Below are positions 47,690 through 64,000 of a stretch of DNA of 64,000 nt, piece by piece. The translations under genes and the position numbers were made by a program. Source of the stretch: Erpobdella octoculata. Lineage: Eukaryota > Annelida > Clitellata > Hirudinida > Erpobdellidae. The notes below the pieces were generated by a model that saw nothing but the letters and a program-made list of their open reading frames with translations, searched no databases and was not told the DNA's origin. Position 1 is the stretch's first letter. Each line of letters starts with the position of its first letter. The stretch lies in assembly GCA_963978895.1 (NCBI GenBank), contig OZ022244.1, positions 27,944,769 through 28,008,768 of the forward strand. Reading direction: 5' to 3'.

Positions 47690-47985
47690 TGAATCAAAAA
47701 ACAAAGTTTTTTAAAAACACACTTTTATATAATCGATTGTGTAGGCCAAATTCTGTTACATAAACAACGAGCATATTAGCATAGACAGTAAATAGTTCGG
47801 CGAAAATATCACAAATAATTATTTCATTAAAATTCGTCCAATCGATCCGAAAATTTGAGGAGGTATGTTTAAATTTTTAAATCTTTAGCTCACCGGGAAG
47901 TTAGTTTAAAATCGATTGCAAATTTTTACTACAGATCGACAGACAAAGAAGTCAAGTTAAATAAAAGTGTGGAAAAACGCGGAGA
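47690..47985 (-). repeat. Dispersed repeat R3, copy 2 (inverted)
   Basis: Reverse complement of 5930-6290; shares TATAATCGATTGTGTAG and AGCTCACCGGGAAGTTAG-type blocks. Confidence 0.72.
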
Positions 47986-48239
47986 AGCTGCACACACAAA
48001 CACATCCATTGATTTATAGGTATCCTCATGCAAGAAACATTGTATGACACAAAAACTAAGTGAAATTTAAACGGCCCAGAAAAGTAATAATCACTGGGTT
48101 TTTTTTCTTATGCAGTCATGTCAAAGAAAACATTGGAAGAAAAAATGAATCAATATAAAAATAGCAGACAATTATCTAACTCTAGCTGATCATGACAATT
48201 GTTGCCTGGCTGGCCGAGTGATAGCAGCACTTAATATGT

Positions 48240-48370
48240 TTTTTAAGTCCTCTACACCAGGTTTTTTTAGACTGATATAGTTAAGTACTTCTTGTCGTTA
48301 ATCATAATTGGATCCTATTTTCGTTTTCCTCTTAATTTATCCCGGCATGGGACTGGCTCCAAATTAGGCA
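48240..48370 (+). repeat. Dispersed repeat R4, copy 3
   Basis: GTACTTCTTGTCGTTAATCA and GGCATGGGACTGGCTCCAAA. Confidence 0.6.
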
Positions 48371-48384
48371 CGTGCAGAAATATA

Positions 48385-48663
48385 TTAATGGAAACCATGT
48401 TGTGCATGTAGATGGTTTGTAAATACGCGTCCATCCCCTTTCTGAAAAGCCACCAGAATTACAGGGCTTTCGTAGGCTCCATTCATCCCAACCTCCCGAC
48501 TGCTGTGCAATTGTCGGACAAAGCTGGTCCTATGTCTACAGCCGATCAGCACCATTCGGTGACGCCAGCGACTCAGATCGTCATCTACAAATAATCTCCT
48601 GGTACCAGCTTCCAGATGGAGAACGCTTGGTGAGACATATTTTAGCGTCATTGGGCCCAACAT
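48385..48663 (-). other. Unrecognised 92-codon ORF in a G+C-rich island
   Basis: G+C is clearly above the flanks. The minus ORF (with RLFVDDDLSRWRHRMVLIGC) and the plus ORF (IHPNLPTAVQLSDKAGPM) are both open; neither has recognised homology. It directly follows an R4 copy, so it may belong to an unknown mobile element. Confidence 0.25.
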
Positions 48664-51019
48664 CTAGAAAAGCCCTCTGTCTACGGTTCATGCGGCATCA
48701 TCCGAGATGCAGTTTTGCAGTTTTCTTAAGACTTCTCTTCAACAAATTCTATAAGTTTTTATAGTTCAGTGCCTCTGATGTATCGACCAAAATGCAAACC
48801 CGCTTTAATTAAATGTTGTCGTGATTTTTGTAAACCCACTTTTTTTGGGAGTCCTGTTGATATTAATTTTGTTTTGTTTATTAACGTAATTTTAACTTGA
48901 CCAATTTGAACAATTGTCGGTGTGCGATGTGACACTGTTGGCCTATAATTCTGCTGTTCGCGAAGCTGTGATGACTTTTTTAATTTACAATTTTTTTTAT
49001 TCAAATTAATGAGCAAATAATGTCTATAAATTATATATTAAATGTAAAACTTGAATAAAAATATCAACTAATAAACTTGTAAAAGCTCTACCTATTTTGT
49101 TTTATTTTAGAAATTTTCGCCAGGTCTTATACAACAGATGAGTCTCTTTTGCTCGAGGATTAAGAACATAAAATTATTTACCTTAATTTTTTTAAACCTA
49201 CAAAACAAACTGATCAGTTTTGCTCATAAATGATAAACACTTTGAAAGCACCTTGCCCAAACGCCGCTTTTTAGCAATTGCCTGACTGATGAATTCAGCT
49301 GCCAATTAGTCCAAGAACAACTTCTTCCAAAATGCTTTGACCGGCATGACAAACTGCAAGCGACTTGACTTTTGACTTCATCATAATGTTGCGTAAACAA
49401 ACTCAGTTATAAAGCTGCTCCAAAAGATGAATGAGAGTTCTGTTTGCACGATGAATCAGGGCATATGAGCGTCAGCCTAACAAGTTGCTCAACTTTGCGG
49501 TTACAGTTAAAGCACATCTTCAGACATGACATAAAAAAGTTGTACTGCACGGCTAAGGTTTTTATACTTTTAATGAAGAAAAAAATTCGAACTGCATAGA
49601 AAAAATATTAACGTTCTATTAATTAAAACTTCATTTGAGATCCTTTGCTTATATGGTCCGTCAAACAAAACTGATTTCAGTCCAATTTATGTACTGCTAT
49701 GAACCGATACCAGATGATTTCGTGTCAAACTTTTCTGCAAGCTGCGTCAGAGTTGTATCATTGAGGTGATCAAATGATACCACGATTATGCTCTTTGGCA
49801 GTTGGAGTGTGTGCTTGACCTCTGGTGGACGTCGTTGTTTCGGTACTTCAAGCAAGGTCATCGAAATTTAACCGTTTGATTGTTTCTAATGAGGTGTGAG
49901 TTTGTGTTTTAGACAATCTGTACGATTAAAACTTGTCTACTTTGATATGAGGGCTTCAACCGATTTACTGATTGTTGCAGTTTTTGAGCGGTAAAAACGG
50001 GAAATATTGAAAGCTATGCTAACAAGTTGAACTAATTTTCAATTGTTTTTACAAATTTGATTATACAAAATTGCTATTAATTTGTTTTTCAACTGGTAAT
50101 TTTGACGTCTCACTAGAGCTACTATTGGGAAAAAACAGAGACAATACTCCCTCCAACCAAATTATCGAGTTAACCGTTCCCAGCGTTTCCCTGGTTTCGT
50201 CTTCTATAATGGTCCAGGCCTACTTATATATTAAAGCACGTAGTAATTATACATTGTATATTTATAAAAAGGCTCTAAATCGTTATTTAAGAGTGATACT
50301 CGAGTTGGTTTAATCTTTCGTTTAATGTAAGATTTATCGCAGACGACAGAAGCATATTTACTTTACTCATGGTAGAGAAGACTCAACATGGCTAAAATCG
50401 ATTAGTATTTATTTATTATGAAATGTAATATTTAAACGTAACAAAATTGCAGTATGAGAACGCACTATTGTTGATTTTTTGACAAATGATATTAAGTAAG
50501 CTTTTTGCAATTACATAAATCAACCGTTTGACAAACAAATTGATGGACATTTTTTTTATTTTACCTGTTCAAACATTTCCAAACTAATTCATACTAATAT
50601 ATATAATTTGCAATTTTAGTTAGGACATGAAAATCGAGAAAAAAGTTTAAGAGTTGTTTTCGTATTCTGATGAAGCTCGGTTCAACCCACAACAGAGTTT
50701 AGACTTTTTTGAATTTCCTGGTGCACACAACAGATCCAGTTGTCATAGTCTACAAAACAGATTACCAATCGAAATCATGAAATTATCATTTTTTTATCAT
50801 TTTTAATGATGTTTCAAACGTTTTATTTGCGGTGACCACTTCGTTTTTTCTCAAATGTTGGAGTAAAACTGGCGTGGAAACCGAAACCGAAACCGAAACC
50901 AAAGCGTACAGTAAAAGTTCTTACGTTGGGCTAATTTGGCTAGCTCTTGTATTAAGACTATAATGCAGCTACAGCTTAAACCGAGCCACAAAGTGATCCA
51001 AAAAAATGAGAGATTATAC
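48664..51019. other. Region downstream of the FABP gene
   Basis: AT-rich with no supported gene. The missing last FABP exon should lie here or further left but was not identified. 50878-50905 is a short (GAAACC)n run. Confidence 0.4.
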
Positions 51020-51235
51020 CAGAGGTGGAGATGGGTTGGGTCCAATTTTTTGACACATGCGTGGGTTGGGTTGGGTTAAAAAAATGAAAAATAAATTAAT
51101 TTAAAAAAAAAACTTATTAACTGAGGGTTGGGATAGGAAATTTAACTTTCGAGGTAAGTCGGGTTGGAAACGGTTAAGTAGGTGGTGGGTTGGTTTGGGT
51201 CGGGTCGCCAAAAATGGACCCCATATCCAGCTCTG
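51020..51235. mobile_element. hAT-like MITE (216 bp)
   Basis: Ends CAGAGGTGGAGATGGG and, on the other strand, CAGAGCTGGATATGGG. Flanks GATTATAC (51012-51019) and GTTCATAC (51236-51243) agree at six of eight bases. Interior rich in GGGTTGGGT. Lies 3' of FABP exon 3. Confidence 0.65.
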
Positions 51236-51363
51236 GTTCATACCAAAAAACTTCAATAAATATTTTAAAGACCTCAATCGCAAATCGAGTAAGACGTTTA
51301 ACCAGTTGCGTTAAAAAGAATAGATTCAATTATGTTGTTTCAAACTGACAAAAAACATCTTAC

Positions 51364-51465
51364 CAAGACTCTATCATTGCCAGAAATAACACTGGTGTTG
51401 ACGCTGGTGTAATTTGGTCCAGTCTCATGTCTGATAAACTTGTTGCCCTCGCATTTCAGAGTCAC
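51364..51465 (-). CDS. FABP exon 3
   Basis: Acceptor GTTTTTCCAAG, donor TTG|GTAAGA, phase 0-0, 34 codons: VTLKCEGNKFIRHETG through GNDRVL. Confidence 0.9.
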
Positions 51466-52214
51466 CTTGGAAAAACATAAAAAAACTAGACATTTTGTTT
51501 TTTAATATGCTATTTATTATAACTTTGGATGTATGACTGTTACAGTTTTGATACACTTTTAGCCGTAAAAATGGTTTATTTTTTGTGAGTTAAAAACAAA
51601 TTTTTAAAAAATTATTTATTTCATGAAAATAAAACCATCAAACTAACCTTGATTGGTCTTCCATCGAGAGATGTCGTCTCGATTTCCTTACCGAATGGCA
51701 CCAGGGGACTGGTGGGTCCGTGAGGCTGTCCGTTGACATAGAGGGTTCTCTTCACTGAGTCACCTTCGACACAGATCTCTTCCATGTACCCATTCTCTCC
51801 TGTCTTGTCCATGAGACTCAGTGCTTTTGCCAGGTTGTCACCACTGACACCTGCATTCATTGTTTGGAAAAACAATAGTTGATTTATGTACCAGTTTTTG
51901 ATTGTTGATTGATGATCACTTTCATATTTCTTATTTCAGTTTCGTTAAATATTTTTGCAAGAAATTGTTATTATTATTTCATATCATTGATTAGTGAGCG
52001 TACATCTATGCAAGTGATAGTGGTGCTCATCTAAGCCATTGAAAAATGTTAACTATTTAAAATTTAAAAAATAATTTAAAGTTTAAAAACATAACTCTTG
52101 CATCGTAGACATCCGATTGAAACACACATAACAAAAAAACTAACCGATCGCTTTCAAATAGCTATCGAAGTTCTCAGAGGAGACCAAGGCCCACTTTCCA
52201 TTGATGCCAGCCAT
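51364..52214 (-). CDS. Fatty acid-binding protein (FABP/iLBP), exons 1-3
   Basis: Cytosolic carrier of fatty acids or other small lipids in the intracellular lipid-binding family. Exon 1 52145-52214 (MAGINGKWALVSSENFDSYL), exon 2 51648-51850, exon 3 51364-51465. Phases are 1, 0, 0, the conserved FABP intron plan, in which the first intron follows about residue 24. Family features: G-x-W near the start, ENFDSYLKAIG helix 1, the FGKEIETTSLDGRPIKV segment typical of the beta-C/D-E region, and VTLKCEGNKFI. The 124 residues found fit the usual ~132-140 if a short fourth exon (the R-x-Y ligand-binding end) follows; it was not found. Each donor is GTTAGT or GTAAGA. Confidence 0.9.
51648..51850 (-). 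CDS. FABP exon 2
   Basis: Acceptor AATGAATGCAG, donor AAG|GTTAGT, phase 1 to 0. Encodes VSGDNLAKALSLMDKTG through LDGRPIK. Confidence 0.92.
52145..52214 (-). CDS. FABP exon 1
   Basis: ATG at 52214, donor ATCG|GTTAGT, phase 1. Encodes the first 23 codons plus one base. Confidence 0.9.
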
Positions 52215-52312
52215 TTTTCTTTCAACAGCAAGTCGTCCAAGTTTGACCTTAGCAGTGGTGAATGAAGCTCTTCTTCAACAGCAAACGCAGGTCAAACTGA
52301 GCTCGTTCGCCT

Positions 52313-52320
52313 TATTTATA
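52313..52320 (-). promoter_or_regulatory. FABP TATA box
   Basis: TATAAATA on the minus strand, 99 bases upstream of the FABP ATG; a start site about 25-30 bases downstream would give a ~70-base 5' UTR. Confidence 0.65.
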
Positions 52321-52329
52321 GATGCTTGA

Positions 52330-54002
52330 TTGAGCGAGTGAAGAAGTAGAAAAAGTTTGAATAATTAAAGAAAAACAAGAAAAATAATGATGATAATAAT
52401 AATAATAGCAATAATAAAAAAAAATAAACCGTTGAATATTTGGGACAAGTTGGCCAATGTGATATTACAAGAGGTTCAAAAGGGCGGGCGCTTCGATGTG
52501 TGGTGGTTTTAATGAAAAAAGTTGAAAATTTTGACGGTATTATTATTGTTGCTTACGAATTTTATGTATATCTGTTTATGTTATTAAAAAACGTTGCATT
52601 GGTGATGGCTGTACTTATTGTACATTTAGACACACACAGACACATACGCAGACAGACAATCACACAAAAACTAAAAAACACACACTCTAAGACGAGCTCG
52701 TTCAAATTACTATCAACTTAAAACAATTTACAACAAGCGCTGAAATTGTTGAAGTTTTAAATAAGAACGTTTATAATTTTTATTAAAGATAACAGCGTCA
52801 TATTTAGAAGGGTGGAAATATATAACATCAGTCACGAGGTCATTGCTTAAATTTTGATCAACCATTCACTAAATAGTACTGAAATCCAACGGCAGGTTCC
52901 AATCCAGTCAACTTCTAAACCAAGAACCATTCCAGTTTTTAGAACCAGAAATGGTAAATTATTCAGTTGTGAAGAAGTACTGTGTTTACGTGGAATTGCT
53001 GCACGCGGTTCTGGATAAATGGAAAAAAAGCGGAAGGAAACCGCTAATGAAAATGCATAATATGTCTTCGCAGAATCTTTCGAACTTATTGTTTTAAAAA
53101 AAAGCTTTAATTAAAGGGGAAACAATTCTCTTTACTTGGAAGATGGAGATGCGTGTAGTGTCCTTGCCTGCACACATCTTGTAGCCAGTGCCGGGGCTGT
53201 GGTGTGAGTGCCTCCCCCCCAAAAAAAAAACATAACTGAAGCCCTTGATAAGATTATAGCTACATGATTATTACCTGATTATAATACCGCCTTTTTTCTC
53301 TAAAAATAATGGATGCCCGAGGAAGAGAAGTAATTTCCATTAAAACCGAAAAGCAAATTTAAAACATGTAAACAAAATGGTAGGTACATAGCAACCTACA
53401 AGGTACATACATCTACAAACCACCCAGTATAAATTATAAATTATAAATCGATAATTATTCTGTTTTTGTTTTATATAAACAAAATATTTAAATTAGATGG
53501 GGTTCTTTTTTTATTTAAGTGGCTAAAAAATTAATTTGCATTAAAAACCTCTTCTCTCTTCCTCCACGAAAATCGTGTTTGCTCTTGTCGCCACTGGCAA
53601 CGACGACAACGGTTTTCGGTGGAAAGTTTTAGTTTCCAGGTTCGGTTTCATTCACACCTGTGGATTTTCAGAGTAAGTGATAAAATAATAAATAAATATG
53701 TTAATAATAATAAATACTTTTAATAAATAAAGGGGCACCGTCAACCGGTCACCCCCTTGTTACCCACCATTTTTGCATGAAGGTTTCCATTTCTATCAAA
53801 CAATTCTGAAAGTAAAATACCACTATTTTTGCAAATAAAGTTTGGTAATTAATGGTCTCAGAAACTAAGTAAAACTAATTTCTGAAAATTAAAAGGAAAT
53901 ACGACAGATGTTTTGGAGCGAAACCCACGCCATAGCCCAGGCACTGATGCCACGAAAGTATATACAAACCCAATCAACTACTACGATTACGACGATGAAG
54001 AA
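52330..54002. other. Intergenic, no gene recognised
   Basis: AT-rich. A 93-codon plus ORF at 52440-52721 has no recognised homology and ends in low-complexity sequence. A C run and A run at 53212-53230. Confidence 0.4.
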
Positions 54003-54086
54003 GTTGATGATGATGATGCTGATGATGATGCTGATGATGATGATGCTGATGATGATGCTGATGCTGATGATGCTGATGATGATGCT

Positions 54087-54178
<92 letters not shown>

Positions 54179-54255
54179 TGATGATGACGATGACGATGAC
54201 GATGACGATGATGATGATGACGATGATGATGATGAGGAAGATGATGATGATGATG
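54003..54255. repeat. (GAT/GAC)n trinucleotide array
   Basis: About 84 units of GATGAT, GACGAT and GCTGAT. The open frame around it (53913-54350) is acidic poly-Asp; the ~25 residues before the array (MERNPRHSPGTDATKVY) are unremarkable, so it is not called a gene. Confidence 0.92.
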
Positions 54256-54539
54256 AAAATACAAATGACAGTGACGATAAGCATGATAATTATAAGATAG
54301 TTGAAAACGCCAAATTGAAATATTGTTCAGCAAAAGTTCGAACTATCTAATATGACTATATGACTAACTGACTGTGACAAACGGAGAGATGCACAAATTA
54401 ACACATGTACATAAAATAAGGACATTATTTGATTATTATTTTTCTCAATTCACAGTTAAACTTTTGATTTGTATCTACATCGCATCCATGTAATGTAAAA
54501 CAATATTATACAGCAATCATTATTGCATCTCTTGACCCC

Positions 54540-54793
54540 GGCCTGCTTGCCTACCTGTCTGCCTGCCTGCTTGTCTCACTACCTGCCTCTCTACCTGCCT
54601 CTCTACTTGCTTGCCTACCTGCCTGACTACCTGCTTCTCTACCTGCCTCTCTACTTGCCTGCCTATCTACCAACCTACCTACCAGCCCACCTGCTTACCT
54701 GCCTACTTACCTACCTGATTATCCGCCTGCCTACTTGTCTGCCAGCCTACCTACCTACCTACCTGCCTGCTTGCCTGTTTGTTTGCCTGCTTG
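54540..54793. repeat. (CCTG/CCTA)n imperfect tetranucleotide array
   Basis: Repeats such as CTGCCTGCCTACCTGCC over ~250 bp. Confidence 0.92.
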
Positions 54794-54799
54794 ATGTTC

Positions 54800-56217
54800 C
54801 CAGGAAAATCACCAAAATATCGCGTGATCGAGCCATTAAAAAGTTGAGCAAACATAAAAAAAGATGTAATAACTGAGTTGTTTTACATGTACTCTCTCTT
54901 TCTATTTCTCTCTCTTTTTATTTCTTTCTCTCTCTTTCTAAACCATTGCATCATATCATAATAATAATGATACTAATTATTAGCTACTTCAATGCTCAAA
55001 CAAGGGGTCACAAAGCAAATGCATATATTTATATACACAAAAGGAATCTTCTACTCACACACACACACAAATATACAAATATAGTTATGGTTACATACAG
55101 ACATAGATACAAACACACACACCAGAGAGTGCACTTTGGACTTGATTCTGCATCTTATGATAATTCGTTGGTGGTCGAACGAGCTAACAGCAAAAGAATT
55201 AAACAAATATATATATGAGGCTTATGAAATTATAAAATACAATGTTTATATAATAAAATAGCAATAATTAATAGCTTTACTAAAATAATATTAATGCAAA
55301 TACTAATCATAATCATAATAATAGAAATGTAATAATAAAATAGAAGCTAATTATTAATAGTATATTGAACGTGATATAATAATTTGTCACTTTTATTTCA
55401 TATTAATGCCATTTAAAAAATTTGACAATTCAACTGTTTTATTTGAAACATGCTTTTGTTTTCAAAAGTTAATTCTCGTTGCTTAATTTAATTTAATCGA
55501 AAACTTCCAAAAATAGTTAAATGAAATTAACGGGAATGTTATTTTTAGAAAAATCTGACAAGGTGGTCTGAGCGTTCTTTAATTTGATCGATCGAATGAA
55601 ATGAGAGAAAAATATATTCTCTATATAAAAAGCAAAATAAAAATGATAATTTCAAAATTTAATGAAATTAGCTCAAAATATCTGCGGCCGGATTTATGCC
55701 AGTTATGGTGACTGTGTCGTCAATTAGCTCATCGGAATACTGGGTTGTTCCAACACAGGAACGTAAAATTTTAGTTAGTTTCGCCCTATATTTATTAAGT
55801 GCACCTTCAACATTCTCTTTTTTTACTTGTACCTTCCCACCTGAGGGGTCACTTTACCCGAAAACCAGGCCACGCCGTTATGCCGCATTTTCACACCACA
55901 AGGTGCGGTGTAACGCCAGCGGTATTCGAACATCGACACCATCACCACTCTTTCTAAATTGTCTTGTGACATTTTGCGTTTGTACCTTCAATTACCCCCC
56001 TTAACACATTAACTGCCATTTGGAACCCTCTAACTAATTAAATTAAATACACTTTAAAAGTTCAGACATCCCCCCAGCCCTAATCAATGCATTGTCTACC
56101 ACTTCGATGCTATCTGAACTACTTCAGACTTAGTTCAAGTGCGCTGTTTGCGCTTTGAGAAAGAATGTTTTTTCATAATTATCATCTTCATTATTGTTGT
56201 CCTGGCCGTTATCGTCG
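54800..56217. other. Intergenic; one unexplained ORF
   Basis: A 102-codon plus ORF at 55696-56004 (MPVMVTVSSISSSEYW, later RPRRYAAFSHH) has no recognised family; 55830-55930 is G+C-richer. The rest is AT-rich. Confidence 0.35.
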
Positions 56218-56933
<716 letters not shown>

Positions 56934-59900
56934 CCAACTCAGGTCTGCTGACATACTCCTTACCTTCAACGTTTCTACCTCATCGATATTATTTCTAATC
57001 TATTTTACGATTTTTTTGTGTTCTAAAATTAAAACTAAAGTGTTGGGTCAAATTCAAAAGCTTTACTAAAAGCTTGGTTTGCTTATCAATTTTTTTTGTG
57101 TCGACTGTAGTTTTAGAAGCAAAATTTACTTGTTTCAAATGTGTCCATCGGCGCATTCCGTGATTTCTTCGAGGCAGGAAAGGCATTCTCAAATAACAAG
57201 ATAAATTAATTTCTAGACCGTTTTAATTATTAAAATAAAATTAATAACAATTGCTGTTTTTTTTTTAAATGACATCATGTATCATTGGTGACAGCTAGAG
57301 TTTTTATTTATTATTTTTAAATCAATTTTTAAGTAATGTAGAGCTGAGAAGCTATTTTCGCCAGCTTCGGCTTATATTATGCAAAAGTCTACTTTCAAAA
57401 TTTTAATCAAGCTATTTTTAAAGTTAGGCTTTTTTAAACAAATTACATTGTGGCAAACTTTTTGCTATTCTTTATTACCGTATTTTTTGCATATAACGCG
57501 CATCAATGAAGCCCTGGAGAGAAGTTAAAACAAGTGAACCGTAAAAAACTTCGTTTATTAAAAATCCTTTATTTATTTGAAATAGAAAGATACCAATTTA
57601 TTGCAAGTATTTTTTATGAAGATATATGTCAATAATATATATAAAAATGAAATACGGTATTCTAAATACTATATAAATGAAAAGAATATTTTTAGTGTAA
57701 AATTGATATCTGCAATCATGAAAAGAAAATCTGATAAACAATAATTTTAATAAAATTGGTATAAAACAATTATTCCATTATAAATAAAAATATCCTAAAA
57801 TATATGAATTATCGATTCGACGTAAAAAAACTTCAGATCGATAGGAATACGTAAAATGATTAAAAGTTGACTTCAATTTTTTTTGTCTTCCAATGAAATA
57901 AACAATGACGCAATGACGTAGATTTTTTAGCAGAGCGTTCAAAATATTTTTTTAGTGTGAATATCTCAAAATTAATGTTTGGACCAAACGAGTCTATGGA
58001 GCAAGTTTCAGATCGATTTGATGTCGAGAAATGGGTTTGTGTTTGTTCAAACAGATAGAAAGACAGACAGAAAGGTGAAGTTAATATAAAGGATTAAAAA
58101 AAGATGTGGATTTATAAATAAACATACTTTGATTAGTAAAATGTATTATATATATATATTATTGCAAAAATATTTTAGTATTTACATTTTCTGATTGATT
58201 GATTAACATACTCTTAATGACCTTTCAAGGCACGTCAGGAGTGCGCGTTATATGCGTAAAATACAATATATTCATAACTAAAAAACATGGGAAAACGTAG
58301 GAGATGGAATGACGAACGACGAGTTTTCAAAATTGTTGTTGTTGCTGCCAAAAGTAAATTGTTGGTAAGTAGGAGTAGCATCATCTCTTTATCTAAGATG
58401 TTGAGAAAAAACACTGCAAACTGCATAAAAAATATATCGAGACACAGTGGTCTCCTGGCCAAATCTAATAGGTGGCTAACAATAACCACTAAGTAGCAAA
58501 AATACCCTACACTAGAGCACTGCCCTATCGAAAAGATGCAAATCCAATTTTGGCCTAAAATTAGATTAATTGTCTGTTTAAATGTAGAAAGCAAGACCTA
58601 CAATATGGTATATACGAATTGGTTTTACTGTGTATAAGCCACTGCAAAAAGAACCATTTCCCAGCACTACCTACTAGTAAAACCTAGATTAGTCTCACGT
58701 TTATTACAAAATCACGTTTCGGTGACTTGTTTTCTTCTGCCTTTGTGGGACAGAGCAGAAGAGGATACAAGAGGGCGGTCTTAGGAGTTCGCGCCCCCTC
58801 TTTCATTGTATAAAAAATTCAAACTATTTACCACTTTATAGGGAAATACATGATCCAAAAGCCTAAGCGTAGCGATTTACCTAGTTTACAGAGTAACAAT
58901 TGTCATAACCTCCGTACATCTTGTATGTTTAGTCTGTTTTATTTGTCTATCTTGATTTGAAATCACCCCACTTAGAGTATATTTAGGTCTTAGACAATGT
59001 TTTGCTGCTTTACTTTTTTATGACTGTTATTTAAATTGTACAGAATGAATACACGCATATCTTATGTTTACTGATATTTTGCTGTACAACGTGATGAATT
59101 ATTTAGTAGTATCATATTAGATATAATTGTATTTGGAAATATAACTCATCTGTTTTAGTTTGTGAGTTTATACAAAACTGTTTTTTGCAGTGGATCTGAT
59201 CATGTTTTTATGTTATATCATGCACTGTAGAAAAAAACTTTGCTTCAAGGAAGGTCAATAAACTCAACTACCTATATTATTTTGCTAAAAACTGCTATTG
59301 AAATTCAGTTTTTGAATGACTAAATATTAAACAAACGTTTATATCAGAACTTGTAAATCCATTACAATTTTGAAAACAAAATTTTTACCCGAAACCTTTT
59401 GAATCCCCTTGTCTTCTTGATCTTGTATCCGCCCCAGCACTAGAGGCTTACACTTTGTTAGCAATATCTCAAAAAACGATAATTTAAAATATTTAAAACA
59501 AATTAATATGTGATGTAGGAAAGATTTAAGACTACAGCGATATGCTATTTGATTTTAAACTTCAACATTTTCTTCTTAAAACTCAACAAAAACGTTATGG
59601 TGGCGGTAATACTCCATTTCACTCCTATAAACAAAAGAGCACCTACACTTTGTTTTCTTTTATCAACCATTTATAGGAGGCAAATTTAGCATGTTTTAAT
59701 TTTTTTTCTAAAAATTTACTTCTTACTTCGACCAAAATTGACTTTTTGGAGGAAAGATGCGGTTTTTGCACCGCAGCACCGGCATGGCTCACTAACCTGG
59801 AGCAAGGCACGTGTGTACAACTTCTTGAAATATACAAAATAACCAGTAGGTATTACACATCACTTTTCCTACCCTACCTACCATATCATAATAAGTTAAT

Positions 59901-60472
59901 TAATAAATACCAAAACAACAAGTTCATTCTGTGCTGTTCGTACATTATGATGACTAACACTAGTCGTGCTACTTTTGGAATTATCCTGGGAAACGGGGTT
60001 TTCCAGTGACGTCAGTAAGGGGTTAAAAATAGCAAGAGACTTCTGTTGCTTTTGGAACGTGATTCATTCTGTTGGTTCGATAAGATAAAAATGGTTACAA
60101 AACCTGAAACAAATTAACGAAATTAGGTTATAAATAATTCAGAAAATGTATGTAAATAAATGAAACAAAAGCTAAAAATCATTCTTCGATAATATAATTA
60201 ATAGACATTTTCAGAACTTTCTATAATCTTGAGAATGAAAACAAACTTTGTAGTAAACTACACTTAATATTTTTTCTCAATCGCCTAATCAATTGATAAA
60301 TCAACCCGTTGAAAATTCAATCAGTTGATAAATCAACCAGTTGAGAAGTCAATCAGTTGATAAATCAACTGTGAATGCCCCACTGATGGCAACGAAATTG
60401 TAAACACAAATTGAAACACAAATAGGATGTAATGAAACCGAGAGAATTGAACCTAAAGAGAGTTAAGACAAA
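56934..60472. other. Intergenic between array and SLC17 gene
   Basis: No supported gene. Contains an AACAAGTGAACCGTAAAAAA repeat copy at 57528, unrecognised ORFs at 58235-58594 and 59746-60009, and a short tandem TCAATCAGTTGATAAATCAA repeat at 60290-60372. Confidence 0.4.
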
Positions 60473-63763
<3,291 letters not shown>

Positions 63764-64000
63764 CTGTAAATTTTTTTTAGTAGAATTACTACGTTCAGCT
63801 ATTTAGTTGCTTAAATATGTTGACACAAATAACTAAATGACTGTTAAATAAAAACACCATTAAAAACATTGATTGTGTGGAAAAAAAACTAGAGCAATAT
63901 AGCCCACTTGCAATTTAGCTGAAAACAAACTAAAATTTTAAACGATCAAGTACAATTGTTTTCCGATTTTTAATAAGCGTGTTTGGTTTTTAAAAAATAT

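Noticed and set aside
50851..51045. Last FABP exon
   Set aside because: The frame contains an FRFRF low-complexity run from (GAAACC)n and lacks a clear acceptor and family motif.
53913..54350. Acidic 145-residue ORF starting MERNPRHSPG
   Set aside because: Over half is the (GAT)n array, and the flanking residues show no recognised domain or splice support.

Overview
The window is nuclear DNA from an invertebrate animal. Genes are split by GT..AG introns and coding exons are islands in AT-rich, repeat-loaded sequence. Long (AT)n, (TATG)n and (GAT)n arrays and animal-type mobile elements (hAT, Helitron, Mag-like gypsy, Penelope-like, non-LTR) are present. Nothing fixes the phylum. No rRNA, tRNA, CRISPR array or prokaryotic operon was seen.

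Left third (1-14.4 kb): the 3' part of a plus-strand gene (gene A) for a multidomain cell-surface protein. In order it has a WSC half-domain, a Cys-rich module, an EGF-like module, five calcium-binding-type EGF exons, one transmembrane segment and an acidic cytoplasmic tail exon. Its introns hold a hAT relic, a Helitron helicase relic, gypsy and Penelope-like pol relics, minisatellites and AT arrays. A second hAT element with a perfect 8-bp target duplication sits in the last intron.

14.4-25.2 kb is a repeat cluster. It holds a ~740-bp (TATG)n array, a dispersed repeat carrying an 18-bp G+C-rich minisatellite, a Mag-like gypsy element whose integrase has been deleted in frame, and two truncated copies of one non-LTR element, one of them inserted in the gypsy LTR.

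25.2-35.6 kb: gene B, a complete tandem paralogue of gene A. It has a signal peptide, an F5/8C- or FTP-lectin-like domain, two WSC-like domains, an EGF-like module, two cbEGF exons, a TM segment and a tail. In both genes the apparent stop after the TM segment lies inside a GTTAGT splice donor, and a phase-matched downstream exon supplies a cytoplasmic tail followed by a conserved AATAAA signal.

35.6-48.7 kb is mostly dispersed repeats, with two small divergent genes for signal-peptide-bearing helical proteins (40.6-41.0 kb minus, 41.7-45.6 kb plus).

51.3-52.3 kb: a minus-strand fatty-acid-binding protein gene with a TATA box; its last short exon was not found. 53.9-57 kb holds large (GAT)n-type arrays.

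60.5-63.8 kb: the 3' five exons of a minus-strand SLC17-type (vesicular glutamate transporter/sialin-like) gene. It has an unusually long (~250 residue) hydrophilic, Asp-rich C-terminal tail. Its 5' exons lie beyond the right edge.

The genes do not form a pathway. The strongest biological unit is the pair of lectin-like membrane receptors A and B, which share exon phases but differ in EGF copy number and tail.
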